64,000 bases of DNA from Brachycybe producta (GCA_036925085.1 JAUPFP010000043.1:62001-126000), one strand, 5' to 3'; positions 23,579 to 35,348 are shown, numbered from the stretch's first letter. Translations and numbers: made by a program. The notes: a model not told the origin generated them from the letters alone.

Positions 23579-24171
23579 CTATAGGACGGAATAAAATTCG
23601 TCTGTATGATGATAATGACTAATCAGTATCATCATAGAAAGTGCGGCAATTAAAGAATTTTCCGGCCGATACAGAATGGATTCTGTATCAGCCTGAAAAT
23701 TATTTAATTTGCGCGCTTTTTATGGTGAAAATCTCTGTATGCTAATACAGACAAATAGCAATAAAAATGTTGTGAAATGAAAAAAAAAAATCATACCGAG
23801 ACAGAATGGACTCTGTACCGGCCTAAAAAATATTTAATTTGCACGCTTTTTATGGTGAAAATGTTTGTATGTTAGTACAGATGAATAGCCATAAAAATGT
23901 TGTGAAATGAAAAAAAAAAAATCATACCGAGACAAAGTGGACTCTGTACCGGCCTAAAAAATATTTAATTTGCACGCTTTTTATGGTGAAAATGTTTGTA
24001 TGTTAATACAGATGAATAGCCATAAAAAATGTTGGGAAATGAAAAAAAAAAACTCATACCGAGACAGAGTGGACTCTATATCGGTCTGAAAATTCTTAAA
24101 TTGCCGCACTTTCTGTGATGATACTGATTAGTCAGTATAATCATACAGACGTTTAGCCCGTCTGGTCTATA
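23579..24171. mobile_element. TIR element with internal 131-bp tandem repeats
   Basis: Terminal inverted repeats of about 75 bp share CGTCTGTATGAT, GACTAATCAGTATCATCA and AAAGTGCGGCAATT. Between them four units about 131 bp long, with CCGAGACAGAATGGACTCTG near 23665, 23797, 23927 and 24059. No ORF, so a non-autonomous element is inferred. Confidence 0.8.
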
Positions 24172-24704
24172 GTTTAACATTAAAATATCTCAGAAACTAT
24201 CAAAATTACGTATTTCAAACTTAAGCATGTTGTTAAAAACATTTCAAAATGTAATTAAACAAAAAAATGAAATAAATCGATATATAATTTTAAAAAGTTA
24301 TTGAACTTTTAACAAACTAAGGTTTAAAAAAAATCGTTTCTCATTCACAGAAATTAAATTACAATTTAAACCATTTTTTATTATAAATTTCATTCACTTT
24401 TTAAATTCTTTACAAATTCATAAGATTTTTTTAAAAAAAAAAACGGCGATTGTTGCAATTTCGGTGGTGGTATCCGGGTCACCAATATCACCACCTTGTG
24501 ACTACCCCTGTGTGCCACACTTGTTTTTTATTATTAATAATTTAATATTTAAGATTATTTCATTTATTTGTATCTTCTTAATGAATAATATAGGATTCTT
24601 ATATGAAGGATTTGAGAGATTCGAAATTCGGCAGATTCGAGGGATTCTAGAACCTTTTAGGATCCGGATTCGGATTCGAGAAAATTTAGGATTCGACCCA
24701 CCTC
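24172..24704. other. Intergenic upstream of gene C
   Basis: AT-rich. Around 24605-24695 there is a locally repeated GATTCGG/GGATTC motif. No gene seen. Confidence 0.45.
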
Positions 24705-24711
24705 TATAAAA
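24705..24711 (+). promoter_or_regulatory. Possible TATA box of gene C
   Basis: TATAAAA 143 bp upstream of the gene C ATG. A CATTTTAG acceptor-like site at 24813-24820 could mark a short 5' UTR intron. Confidence 0.4.
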
Positions 24712-24847
24712 TAATGTCTACATACATAGGTGGAGCTAGAAATCAGCACATGCCACATATACTAAGTTAGTTGCCATCCAAGTATATTTCATAACTTATT
24801 CTTACTCCACACCATTTTAGTCCAGTACATTGAAACAAAACAAAACA

Positions 24848-25564
24848 ATGAAGATACCGATTCTGTTAATCATTGCAATTGGAACTGCTTTTGGTACCGT
24901 TTTTGGAGATGACCACAACGAGAGTAATGGTAAGTTACAAACAAACATGCAAACTCATAAATATTCAAAAATATTCAGTTTGCCTAATTTGTCTCAATTT
25001 CTTTTTATTCCTATTATAATTTTACGTCTAAATTTAATGAATGAAGTGACAAGTGTCACGAACCAAGCGACACCGAATGAAAGTGTCGTTGATCAAGCTG
25101 ATGAAAGACGCGGTCTTGGTGCAAACGTTAATTTTTTTGGTCTGCACGCTGGTTTCAATGCCGGATTTAAAAAGAAAAAACGAAGGAGATATCGTTCGAT
25201 CGACGATCTCAGCAACGATTCAGCGGCCACAGCTACAGCCACCGCCAGAGCCACTGCCACTGACACCGCCACCAAGACAGCCACTGCCACTGACACCGCC
25301 ACCACGACAGCCACTGCCACTGACACAGCCAGTACCACAGCCATCGAAGTTCGACCTTTGACACCTGCTGACCGCAGCTCCAATTCCAGCTTGACAAAAC
25401 AAAGTCCTTCCAATGACATGGATGACAAAGATTCACAAGATGTTCTCAATCGAAATGAAACCAATCATGGGCACCGTGTGTCTGTCACATTCAATCTACA
25501 CATGGTGCCCATCTTAAAGGAAACCAATGATCCTTTCAGACAAAATGATGATACAAAAGTATAA
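24848..25564 (+). CDS. Nested gene C: secreted basic/Thr-Ala-rich protein
   Basis: Exons 24848-24929 and 25047-25564 with a 117-bp phase-1 intron (G|GTAAGT ... GAAG|TG). The intron is also open in frame, so an unspliced reading of 238 residues exists. The spliced protein is about 199 residues. Residues 1-20 are a signal peptide (IPILLIIAIGTAFGTVFG). The segment after the intron ends in A-D-E-R (residues 45-48), followed by a glycine/aromatic core with NVNFFGLHAGF and NAGF, then KKKKRRRYRSIDDL, a candidate convertase site. A run of Ala-Thr-Asp repeats (25224-25340) and a polar C-terminus follow. AATAAA is at 25892. The core aligns with those of D, E and F. Function unknown. Confidence 0.75.
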   Translation: MKIPILLIIAIGTAFGTVFGDDHNESNGKLQTNMQTHKYSKIFSLPNLSQFLFIPIIILRLNLMNEVTSVTNQATPNESVVDQADERRGLGANVNFFGLHAGFNAGFKKKKRRRYRSIDDLSNDSAATATATARATATDTATKTATATDTATTTATATDTASTTAIEVRPLTPADRSSNSSLTKQSPSNDMDDKDSQDVLNRNETNHGHRVSVTFNLHMVPILKETNDPFRQNDDTKV

Positions 25565-26011
25565 GAGTTCAAGAAGATTCCGTTGAACCACTAAAAAAAT
25601 GGACAAAATGCTATCAATTTCAACTAAACTATCAAAAAAAAAAATTGTGATCTCAAGACCGGTCACAAATGAAAATCCTCATCATCACAAGATGTTCAGA
25701 TTTTAAATTGTAAGACATTTTTTCTGTCAATACACATGTCGGGGTATTCACAAATATCCACTATCCTATGACTTTCAATAACTTATGACCCCTGCCGCAT
25801 GAGACACCCTGTACAAATTTACTCTCAGAAAAATTTCAATATAAAATATATTACATGTATTACTGAATTTCTTTTGTTACTTATGACTGGAAATAAATTA
25901 AAATTGAACTGAATTTGAATTTGTTGTTTTTCTTCTTCTTTATTTGACTGATTTTGATAATAATCGTTAATCAATTTATTGATTTGAACTATTTTTCTTT
26001 AAAAAAAAAAA
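25565..26011. other. 3' UTR of gene C and intergenic sequence
   Basis: AATAAA at 25892-25897. No other feature. Confidence 0.5.
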
Positions 26012-26466
26012 CTGTGGGTCACTCAGTGACCTACACTGACCCCCTGCAACAAGCTTAATTTAATGTAATCCCCACCTAATCACGGATATAAAAAAGTTCC
26101 AAAGTGTAGGCCAATGAGTGACCTACAGTTCTGAAATGTATTTCACCTATTGACCTACAATTAGTCTGTTCCCCCACAGTTCTTGCCTGAATGACTATCT
26201 AAAGTGTAGGGCACTGAGCGACCTTTGGTTAATCCTAGTGTAGGTGACTGAGTGACCTACATTTCTAAAGTGTAGGTCACTGAGTGATCTACATTTCTAA
26301 AGTGTAAATCACTAAGTGACCTATGATCAGCCCTAGTGTAGGTCACTGAGTGACCTACATTTCTAAAGTGTAGGTCACTAAGTGACCTATGATCAGTCCT
26401 AGTGTAGGTGACTGAGTTATCTACATTTCTAAAGTTTAGGTCAATTAGTGACCTACGATTAGTCTG
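26012..26466. repeat. Palindromic AGGTCA-type satellite array
   Basis: Many copies of the palindrome GTAGGTCACTGAGTGACC (plus TAC) spaced by TTTCTAAAGT or ATGATCAGTCCT words, period about 32 bp. A second array starts at 63846 and runs off the window end. Each palindrome contains AGGTCA and TGACCT separated by 5 bp. Confidence 0.85.
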
Positions 26467-26762
26467 TCCCAATATGTGTATCGCATACGTATCATCATGC
26501 AAAAGCTGCCTAAACAGCACTAATGTAATAGCCCTAATGAAATTGGTAACAAAATATTATGTTGAGAGGCCGGTCTTGCTTCATAGCTGCTCAAAACATA
26601 AAGGGAAAACATTGATGTCTATGAAGAAGATCTCTTTTAACTTTTAACTAAATTTACTTCGGAAACATTACTTTTGTCACTTATTCCTCTTGGCTTCTGA
26701 GCACCTCAAATGTAATATGAAAACAGCTTTTCCCATAAAATATGTTTTAAAATAATATTTTC

Positions 26763-27073
26763 CCATTGTACACATATAAGTTAAATGAAATTCAAATTAA
26801 ATGTGTTTAGGTGAATTATACGGAATTCAGTTAAGGACATAAACCCAAATAAAAATTGACTTTATTATTAATATTTTAAATTGAAATAATAAATCAATAT
26901 TTTGTCAAATAGTTTATATATTATATTTAAGTATTAACTCAATATTTTCAAGATTATTAACTGAATAAATTGAATTCGACGACATATTGTTTGTTTGCCC
27001 TTCACAGAGGGCTCTGTAGAACACCGTTTATTATTTAAATGCATTTAAATTATCAGCTGTGTGTACTAGGTAT
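26763..27073 (-). mobile_element. MITE family M, copy 2 (inverted)
   Basis: Reverse complement of 8306-8619 over its whole length with small differences. Ends GTACACATA and TGTGTACTAGGTAT. It lies about 175 bp upstream of the gene D TATA box. Confidence 0.8.
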
Positions 27074-27248
27074 AAGGCTTATATAACGTACGTCACTAAC
27101 AGAGAAATCTATGACGTATATTGGCGATAACTACAATGAACTAACTTACGCACATCTCCTGCATGGAACAGACATTTGTCGAATAATAATAAATTTTTAA
27201 ATAACACGTACCCCTTAACAACCCCCGCCACGTTTTAGCACCTTTTCT

Positions 27249-27255
27249 TATAAAA
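27249..27255 (+). promoter_or_regulatory. TATA box of gene D
   Basis: TATAAAA at the start of a 17-base block TATAAAAGCAAATGAAA that recurs exactly at 36699, upstream of gene F. An untranslated exon would run from about 27280 to the donor ATG|GTAAGA at 27367/27368, and the next exon starts after TTATAG at 27497. Confidence 0.6.
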
Positions 27256-27514
27256 GCAAATGAAAAAGTGTCAAAAAATTAATAGAACTTTACAAAACGA
27301 GTAACAAGAAGAAGAAGAAGAGAAAAAAGAAATAGGTGGACACAATACAATTAAACAAATTTAAATGGTAAGAATGTTTTAAACAATTGTTTAAAACAAT
27401 TATAAAAAAACCTACATCTAAATTCTAATTTAATAAAATTACTAATAAGGTATTTCTTATTTTTTTTATTAATCTGTGGTCAAATCAATATTATAGGTTC
27501 AATTAGAAACAGAA

Positions 27515-30500
27515 ATGCATAAACGACTCTTGCTGTTCACTATTGTCATTTCGGTGGTCTTCGGTGCAGCCATCAAGAGTGACCACGAACCGGACATCCA
27601 AAATGGTAAGTCAATACGAACGTAATTATTATAATAATACTGTAATAATTAAGAGCCTAGAGGTCACTCCAGAGTTTCACGTGCCATTGAGACAACGGTC
27701 AATTTTGTGGTTCAAAAGTTGCCTAAATGTCTGTAAAGCAACTGAACGGCAATTCGAAACTTAAGAATCTATAGAATATATTAAGGAATATACCCAATTT
27801 TTTTTTAAACTGAAAGATGATTTTCAAAACTGAGAAGTGGCTAGCAAAATGGACCGTTTCGAAGTCAATGGTCTTTAAAGTGGGTCAAACAAATTAGCAT
27901 TAATTCAAAATTGCAGAAAATAAAACCACCTTTGAATATTGTAATAAACCACCATTAATACCTTCAAGAAGAGATTACAACGTTAATTATCGTTAATAAT
28001 TCAACTTAAGAGGCTGCTACATAACAAAATTACTTCGAAAGATCTCCGCAAAGAGCGCTAACATCGTTTTTCTATTGAGCCCATAGACCCAATGTTAAAG
28101 AAAAAAACGTTAATTTTTAAAATACACAACCGTCGCGGCGGCAATATGTTTATTTTTCATATTTAAAGTGGTCCAATATTATTTTTTTCAAAAAGCAATG
28201 TGGCACCTTAAATATATGCTGATCGAGTGATAGAATGACAAAAAATTGGTAAGTGCGATTCTATTTTTTAAAAACTATTTCAAAATCGCGAATTTCTAAC
28301 TTTTATGTTAAAACTCCATTGAGTACGCCCAAATAAGGAAGAAACATCCATTAAAATGCTCATAAAAATACATAAAAATAATTTTAAAAAACCACACTGA
28401 AAACCCATGCAGTGAAAACCAACACATTAGCGAAAGTGCTGATTTTTTTCTGGTTTTTTTTTTTAAATTATTTTTAAGTATTTTTACCAACATTTTTTTT
28501 AAAAAAATGGACTTTAGTACAGTTTCCACGTGAGTTTAGGTTAGGTTAATTTGGTTTTGATTAGTTTAAAACCATTTTTTTTTCCGTTTTATGAGAGAGC
28601 GAATAAAAAAATTTCAAAAATAAAATTGTTCATTTTTTCTGAATTCAATAAAATTTATTTGATGAAAGGATGAAAGGACCAAACAAAAAATCGAGTTTAG
28701 TCAGATTTCAAGTAGCTACCAATTAAGTAACCTGGGTTTTATTTATTTGTTTGTTTTTTTATTCAGAAACTACAAATAGAAAAGACAACAATTCCGACAT
28801 GCCGGTGGTCAAAGCACCAGCAATCGAGGTTGGTGCACACAATACGGAGCCTATTGGAAACCAAGAACGACTATTTAGTTTCAGTGCCGCAGCCAACATC
28901 GGACGAATACGTGGCAAGGCGGCATTAAAAGCCTCTTCTAAAGGTGTAAAAGCCCATGCAGGCGTTCATTCAGGTAACCGTCAAATCGCACACGTAGGAG
29001 CCCACCTTAAAGCCGGTAGAAAACACAATCGCAGACATCATGACGAAGACGGCGAAGAAGAATACGTAAGGCTGCACGAGGGTGATCACGGCATGGAAGG
29101 AGAACATGAAGGAGACGAAGACGATTGGGAAGACGAAGACGAAGAAGGATACGGTCATCAGCAATCTAGTCTTGTACATTCTTACCGTGATGGTGGTCAT
29201 AGTCAAAGAAGTTCATATCATAGCGCGCACGGCGAATATAGAAGCTTGGACGTTCGACATTATATCAATAACGATCATCCGGCACTGGCTACTACAGCAG
29301 ATACCGTGGAAGACGACGACGCCGACACGGCAGAAGACGAAACAACTGCAAATGACGATCCGCCGTCGTCGGCAGTACAGACTGGTGTCACTGTTCAAGC
29401 GCAAAAAAATGCATCCATCACGGATGTTGACGATGATACCGATAGCACTGACGGTGACCAGACAGTACCATCCAAACAGACTGACATACCGACATTGGAC
29501 GAAAACAATCCAACTCCAAATAATGTCCAAGAGACCGACAAACAGACGCCTGAAAACACTGATAAACAGACAAATGACGAAGACAATTCAAATCTGAAAA
29601 CTATTCAAGACACTGACATACAGAAACATAGTGACCCAGGAGTCGGGGCACCAGCTGATGACCTACAGGATAGAATGAAAGCCGATCGTCGCTATCATCC
29701 ACATCACCGTCATCATCATCATCGCCGCCGCCACCATCACCACCATCGCCGTCACCATAGACACCACCACCATCACCACGGCCGCCATCATAAACATCAC
29801 GACAAAAACAACAACGACGACGATGACAAAGAATCAAAAACCGAAAATAACGATTCCAGCGAAACGAATAGTGATAGCTGCATTGCAATCATCCCTAAGG
29901 AACCACAACAGCAACAACAATTAAAGACTGGCCAATTGACCACCAATAAGAAGGGCAAAACCAGTAACGACAAGGCCACAGATGACAACGATGAAACCAC
30001 CGATGATGACGACAAAGCCAACCATGACAATGACGACGACGACGAAAACGACACAGACGATAACAGCAAAGATTCCGACGACAAAGATAATAACGTCGGT
30101 AAAGTCAACAACAACAACAAAGACAAGGCCACTAATGACAAGAAGACTCCTAACGAAAACGACAAGGCCACCGATGCTAACGCCAATGACAAAGTCTCCG
30201 ACGACAATGACAAAATAAAGGAGAATATAAAAAATACTGACAACAACGACAAGGCCACTGACGACAATGACAAGGCCACTGACGACAACGACAAGGCCAC
30301 TGACGACAACGACAAGGCCACTGACAGCAACGACAAGGCAACCGAGGACAACGACAAGGTTGCCGTTGCTAACGTGAAAGCCACTGACGACAATGAAAAA
30401 GCCACCGACAACAACGAAAAAGCCACCGACGACAATGACAAAGCCACCGACGACAATGACAAAGCCACTGACGACAATGACAAGGCCACTGACGACAATG

Positions 30501-31087
30501 ACAAGGCCACTGACGACAATGACAAGGCTACTGACGACAATGACAAGGCCACTGACGACAATGACAAGGCCACTGACAGCAACGACAAGGCCACTGACGA
30601 CAACGACAAGGCCACTGACAGCAACGACAAGGCCACTGACAGTAACGACAAGGCAACCGAGGACAACGACAAGGTTGCCGTTGCTAACGTGAAAGCCACT
30701 GACGACAATGAAAAAGCCACCGACGACAATGACAAAGCCACCGACGACAATGACAAAGCCACTGACGACAATGACAAGGCCACTGACAGTAATGACCAGG
30801 CCACTGACGACAACGGCAAGGCCACTAACGACAATGACAAGGCCACTGACAGTAACGACAAGGCAACCGAGAACAACGACAAGGCTGCCGTTGCTAACGT
30901 GAAAGCCACTGACGACAATGACAAAGCCACCGACGACATTGACAAAGCCACTGACGACAACGACAAAGCAACAGATGACAACGACAAGGTCACAGAGACT
31001 AACGAGAAAGTCACCGACAGCAGCGACGAAGCCACCGACGACAACGGCAAGGCAACTCAGGATAATAAGTCCACTGAAGACGAATAG
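27515..31087 (+). CDS. Nested gene D: large secreted His-rich and Asp-rich heptad-repeat protein
   Basis: Coding exons 27515-27605 and 28767-31087 with a 1161-bp phase-1 intron (G|GTAAGT ... TTCAG|AA) give about 803 residues. Residues 1-18 are a signal peptide (RLLLFTIVISVVFGA), near-identical in layout to E and G. A polar segment ends in N-Q-E-R (62-65), followed by the family core (66-116: ANIGRIRGKAALK, KGVKAHAG, IAHVGAHLKAG). Then come acidic E/D stretches, a His/Arg-rich block (about 29685-29805), an Asp/Asn/Lys region, and about 40 copies of the heptad KATDDND (30240-31080). The heptad array has a higher-order unit marked by VAVANV or AAVANV three times, spaced 315 and 210 bp. The tail is highly acidic. 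AATAAA is at 31406. An upstream ATG at 27365 would add MVQLETE in frame. Metal or mineral binding or adhesion is plausible by composition only. Confidence 0.8.
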
Positions 31088-31485
31088 ATTTCTGATCATA
31101 ATGACGGCCAATAGGACATATTTGTATAGATAGACACAGACAGACAAACAGACCTGTCGACAGACAGACAGACACACGCACAAAATATATGTACAAACAC
31201 AAAAATACAAAAAAACGCACTGAATTGAGGCCACATATTTTCTATAATTTCTAGTTTTGACAATGCAATTTCCATGTTAGATATGTGGACTCCACTGCCA
31301 CAGAAATAGGCTTATATGGCTACTTCTGGATTAATTAATCAAACTCATTATACAATAATCGAATGTGCCTTTAAATTAACCTTTAATGAACGCTAGCTGG
31401 CAAGAAATAAACAAATATGGATTCCAAATTTATGTACTACACCATGTTTTTACTATTTTCACAAATATTTTATTCGCACACTAAC
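31088..31485. other. 3' UTR of gene D
   Basis: GACA-rich tract (31135-31175) and AATAAA at 31406-31411. No other gene. Confidence 0.5.
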
Positions 31486-31667
31486 TAGGCCTTGTTTCCA
31501 TTGGGGTGAAAATTTAAACTATTTAGTAATTTCAACTGATGAAAAATTGAACAAAACGTGGCCCCGCCTATTCACTATCATAGGCAAAAGCCAGATTTTT
31601 TTAATTTTTCAACCAGTTGAAATTTTTAAAAAGTTCAAATTTTCACCTCAGTGGAAACAAGGCCTTA
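31486..31667. mobile_element. Foldback family F2, copy 4
   Basis: Complete copy: TAGGCCTTGTTTCCATTGGG to CCTCAGTGGAAACAAGGCCT, with GTGGCCCCGCCTATTCAC in the centre. The stretch 31668-32093 has nothing recognisable. Confidence 0.8.
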
Positions 31668-32093
31668 GCAACACTTTGACCAAATTGACATCAATCATAT
31701 TTTTTTTTCCTCTTTCTCCTATCACCGCCTTTGCTTTAAAATAAAAGCAATAACCTCAGGACCGATTTCTTTTCATCATACTTTTACTTTTAATGAGCAA
31801 TGTATATAATAATTATCTGTCACATTTTAGTTATCTCATCTTATGACAAGTTCATTATTGTACAATATAAATAATAAAAAAATGTCATTATCATTAACGC
31901 AATTTTGTCCATTTTTAAATTATATATTTTTTATAAGTGGAATTTTTTTTTTTTAAAAATATGTCATCTCTAGTTTATAACTTGTTGGAAATTAAACAAA
32001 ACTAGTTTTAACTACGATTATGTGATGGTCTGGGGGTATGTACAGTATATTCTGCACCGTTACAACAAAAAGGGCATCCGTGAGGTCTCCTAA

Positions 32094-32826
32094 AGCTGCT
32101 CGCTCACTAGGTCGGTGACGCGACGCGGCGCGGCACGGAGAAAAAAACGGCTCCCAAACAAAATTCATCAAAATGAATGGAACCCCGTCCATTATTAACC
32201 TGATAATTTAAATGCATTTAAATAATAAACGTGTTCTACAGAGACCTGTGAAGGACAAACAAACAATATATCGATTTCAATTTATTCAGTTAATAATCTT
32301 GAAAATATCGAGTTAATACTTAAATATAAATTATATAAACTATTGACAAAATCAATATTGATTTCGTATTTCAATTTGAAATATTAATAATAAAAGTCAA
32401 TTTTTATTTGGTGTTCATGTCCTTAACTGGATTCCGTATAATTCACCTAAACACATTTAATTTCAATTCATTTAACTCATGTGTGTGTACAAGGTATTAA
32501 GGCGGAAGCACAGCGTGGCACAGCCCTTGGAAAAAGTTTGAAACTTTTTGAAGTCAGGATTTCGCCGTGCTTCTCCTCGATTCCGCCTAACTGACGGGAG
32601 ACTGGAGAAGAATTTATCAGGTTCCTTCCATAGTTTACCACATGAATCATTTTTATTAAAAGAAAACTCATCACTACTCATCATTGTCTTCATGGATACT
32701 GTGGCATACTAGAAGAGGAAGTAGGGATAGAGGGGGGGAACTGTGCCGCGCCACGTTCATGGTGAGTGGACCTCTATTTGAAAACTACGCGCCATGCCGC
32801 GTCACCGACCTAGTGAGCGAGCAGCT
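32094..32826. mobile_element. Foldback element interrupted by MITE M
   Basis: Terminal inverted repeats of about 30 bp: AGCTGCTCGCTCACTAGGTC at 32094 and its exact inverse ending at 32826, continuing into GGTGACGCG. The GC-rich arms contain GGCGCGGCAC / GTGCCGCGCC. MITE copy 3 lies inside. Confidence 0.75.
32196..32497 (+). mobile_element. MITE family M, copy 3 (nested)
   Basis: Matches 8306-8619 from CTGATAATT to GTGTGTACAAGGTAT but lacks the first ~18 bp. It sits within the 32094-32826 foldback element, so it inserted after that element. Confidence 0.75.
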
Positions 32827-34130
32827 AAATGTAGCAATTTTTTGGGGGGGACTACACGAGTTTTTCTTTTATTTTGGTGTTTCTTTGATGAATTGGTGTA
32901 TTGGCGTTTTTGAGTTTTTTCTTATTATTTATTGGTGTTTTGGTTTCTTGGTGGCAAACCTTTAAACCTCCCCCCTTGGGAAACTTGTAGCGTTAAGAAA
33001 AATGAGGAGAGTAAAACGACATACTACATGAAAAGGGCTGTGACATGGGCACACACGTTCCACTAAACATTCCACCCGGGGTAACCGATAAAAGTACCAG
33101 GATTGGTGTTGCCATGCAAAGTATTTCTTAGTTTCCACGTCACAATTCAAAATGCTATTCAATGTGCACATGCTTCGAACCATCTAGTCAACTAAATACA
33201 CGTAGACCAAAAAAAAAGCACAAGCGTGTTATTAACCATTGCAATCTCTTGCTAAAAGTTCTACATCCAAGTAGACAGAAGAATAAGTTGTCACACAAGA
33301 AACAGGCTCAGCACCACCATACAGACCATAGACAATTTCCAAACACTGAATGGTAAAGTAGTAATACTGTATATCTGATAATGGCACTATAGGTTACTGA
33401 CAATTGTTTTCATTGGTATCCATTCTAAATTATTTAACCATATTCTATTCTATCTTTGCTTAAATTGTTATTTGAGGAAAAAACAAGATTCGTTATTTTC
33501 ATCTGATAACATGAAAGGTATCTTACTAAAAATTCTTACTAAAAAAAGTTAATTAGGCCAATAATAAATATAAATAATTTACCTTAAGTACTCTTTTTTA
33601 TCCAGCATTTTTGCGCCCTGCGATTTTTATTTTGCGCCACGCTGGAGCTTAGAATAGATAGATGAATGGGTGAGCTAGGCAGGGTAATGGAGAGGTAGAC
33701 GGACGGATGGTACAGAATACAACTGGAGCACAAAATTGAAGTCTCGCCTAAGGCGCAAGGGCACAAAGTTTAAACCTCACCTAGGGGCTCATAAAACCCT
33801 TCAGCTGGCCCTGGTCCAGCACATATTTCTGTTTTAGGACGAATTCAATTTGACGATGATTTGTCTAAACCTTGTCTAAATGACAATCATTTATGATTGG
33901 GAAATATCCCCCACTCCTTCGCCACATTACATGACTTGTAGTTGTAATGATGAGTTGATTCGAATTTCGTGTTAAACAGTTTCCAAAGTACATATAGAGA
34001 CTATATACGGTGCTTAATACAAAATTTCTCCGAATGTAGGCGCTGCAATCGTTTTTGGTATAAAAGTGGATTTTGTCCTGGTAAGAGGTCACATAAAAAT
34101 GAATAGAAAAATAATTTCACGTGCTAAGCT
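32827..34130. other. Intergenic between D and E
   Basis: No gene recognised. Around 33590-33830 the words GCGCCCTGCG, GCGCCACGCTGGAGC and CAGCTGGCCCTGG suggest an old DNA-transposon remnant. Confidence 0.35.
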
Positions 34131-34137
34131 TATAAAA
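34131..34137 (+). promoter_or_regulatory. Possible TATA box of gene E
   Basis: TATAAAAAGC, the same 10 bases as upstream of gene B. It is 511 bp from the ATG, so a 5' UTR intron ending at TTATAG (34621-34626) would be needed. A nearer alternative TATATAAAG is at 34311. Confidence 0.35.
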
Positions 34138-34641
34138 AGCAATCAGTGTGAAGCCAATACATTAATGCACGTGCTCATTATTTTGTTATTGCTCTAAATC
34201 GTTTTTAATGACAGTTCTTCAAACTTTTGTGGGTCTTTTTTTTGTCTAGGGAATTTAAGATGAAGTTAATTTTAAACATTTTAAAAAAACAGAAGGATCT
34301 TTTCAAAATTTATATAAAGCGACCACTTAATGAACAATACTTTGTGTTGCATTTTGTGCTTTAATGTAGCTTTATTGAACGATTGTGAGACTATTTCTAG
34401 CAATTTTAGTAAAGCCAAATAGTAACACTCATATGTCTTATTGTCGTCTGCTCAAAACAACAAGATGGAGGACGTGTGTATCTAGGCTCTTAAACGGAGA
34501 ACTCTAATTGAGTTTCAGTAATTCTCGAGTAAAGTGATTTTACTCGTGAATTACTTATAACTCCACTTAAAATAGTCGATTTCTAAATTCACTTTGTTCC
34601 CAATTAATCGAATTTTATATTTATAGTTCCAACTAACAGAA

Positions 34642-35348
34642 ATGATAAAGCAACTTGCTCTGTTCAGCTTTCTCGCCACCATGGCCTATGGTGCGGTCAT
34701 CGAAAGTGACCACCACCAACAAGACGACATCCAAAATGGTAATGAGACTAATTATCTTATATAAAAATAATTTTCTCCGTACTTCTTACATATGTTTTAT
34801 TTATCAATCAATCAGTAAATGATTTGATATCGACTTCAACTGAAATGTCAATCGGAAAAGATTCAAAAAACCTTAAAAATCACTCGACACCAAACGAAGT
34901 TCTTGCCGAAGCCGAAGATTTAAGCGGCCACCAAGAACGTTTTCTACATTCCAAAGCAAATGCTCACGTTGGAGATCTACATGCTGGTACTAAACTACAC
35001 ATTTGTGCCAAGAAAGGTATTGGTGGAGAAGTGAGCGTTCATGCTGGAAGGCATAGAATTGCGCACGCAAACGCCAACCTCAAACTAGGAAACGACTTAG
35101 GCGACGACGAAGATGATGACGACTACTACGAGAAGGAGAAAAGGAGGAATTCAATGAGAAAATGGAAAAATAAACAGTCGAGGAGGAGAAACGGCGGTTT
35201 CGAACACGAGGAGGACGAGGGAGATGATTTTCACGACAGAGAATATTTCGAACTGCGTGAGAATAGTGGTGATGGCCACAGCTACAGTCCACATGGCCAT
35301 CATCCTGATGATGACGATGAGTTTGAAGACAGAAGACTTCTTCTGTAA
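34642..35348 (+). CDS. Nested gene E: secreted Gly/His core protein with acidic tail
   Basis: Exons 34642-34738 and 34816-35348 with a 77-bp phase-1 intron (G|GTAATG ... ATCAG|TA) give about 209 residues. Residues 1-18 are a signal peptide (QLALFSFLATMAYGA), then VIESDHH, parallel to D (AIKSDHE) and G (VVKTDQ). The polar segment ends in G-H-Q-E-R (70-74). The core (75-124) reads HVGDLHAGTKLHICAKKGIG, then VSVHAGRHRIAHANANLKLG, the best match to D and F. The C-terminus is rich in Asp/Glu, then basic (KRR, SRRRN), then acidic and His-rich. Only one Cys. Upstream, TTATAG and an in-frame FQLTE before the ATG resemble VQLETE in gene D. Function unknown. Confidence 0.78.

Noticed and set aside
29797..31234. 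Minus-strand open frames of 417 and 437 codons over gene D
   Set aside because: They exist because a 21-bp repeat without stops on the plus strand also has none on the minus strand. There is no signal, domain or splice support, and the plus frame has signal peptide, intron and family core.
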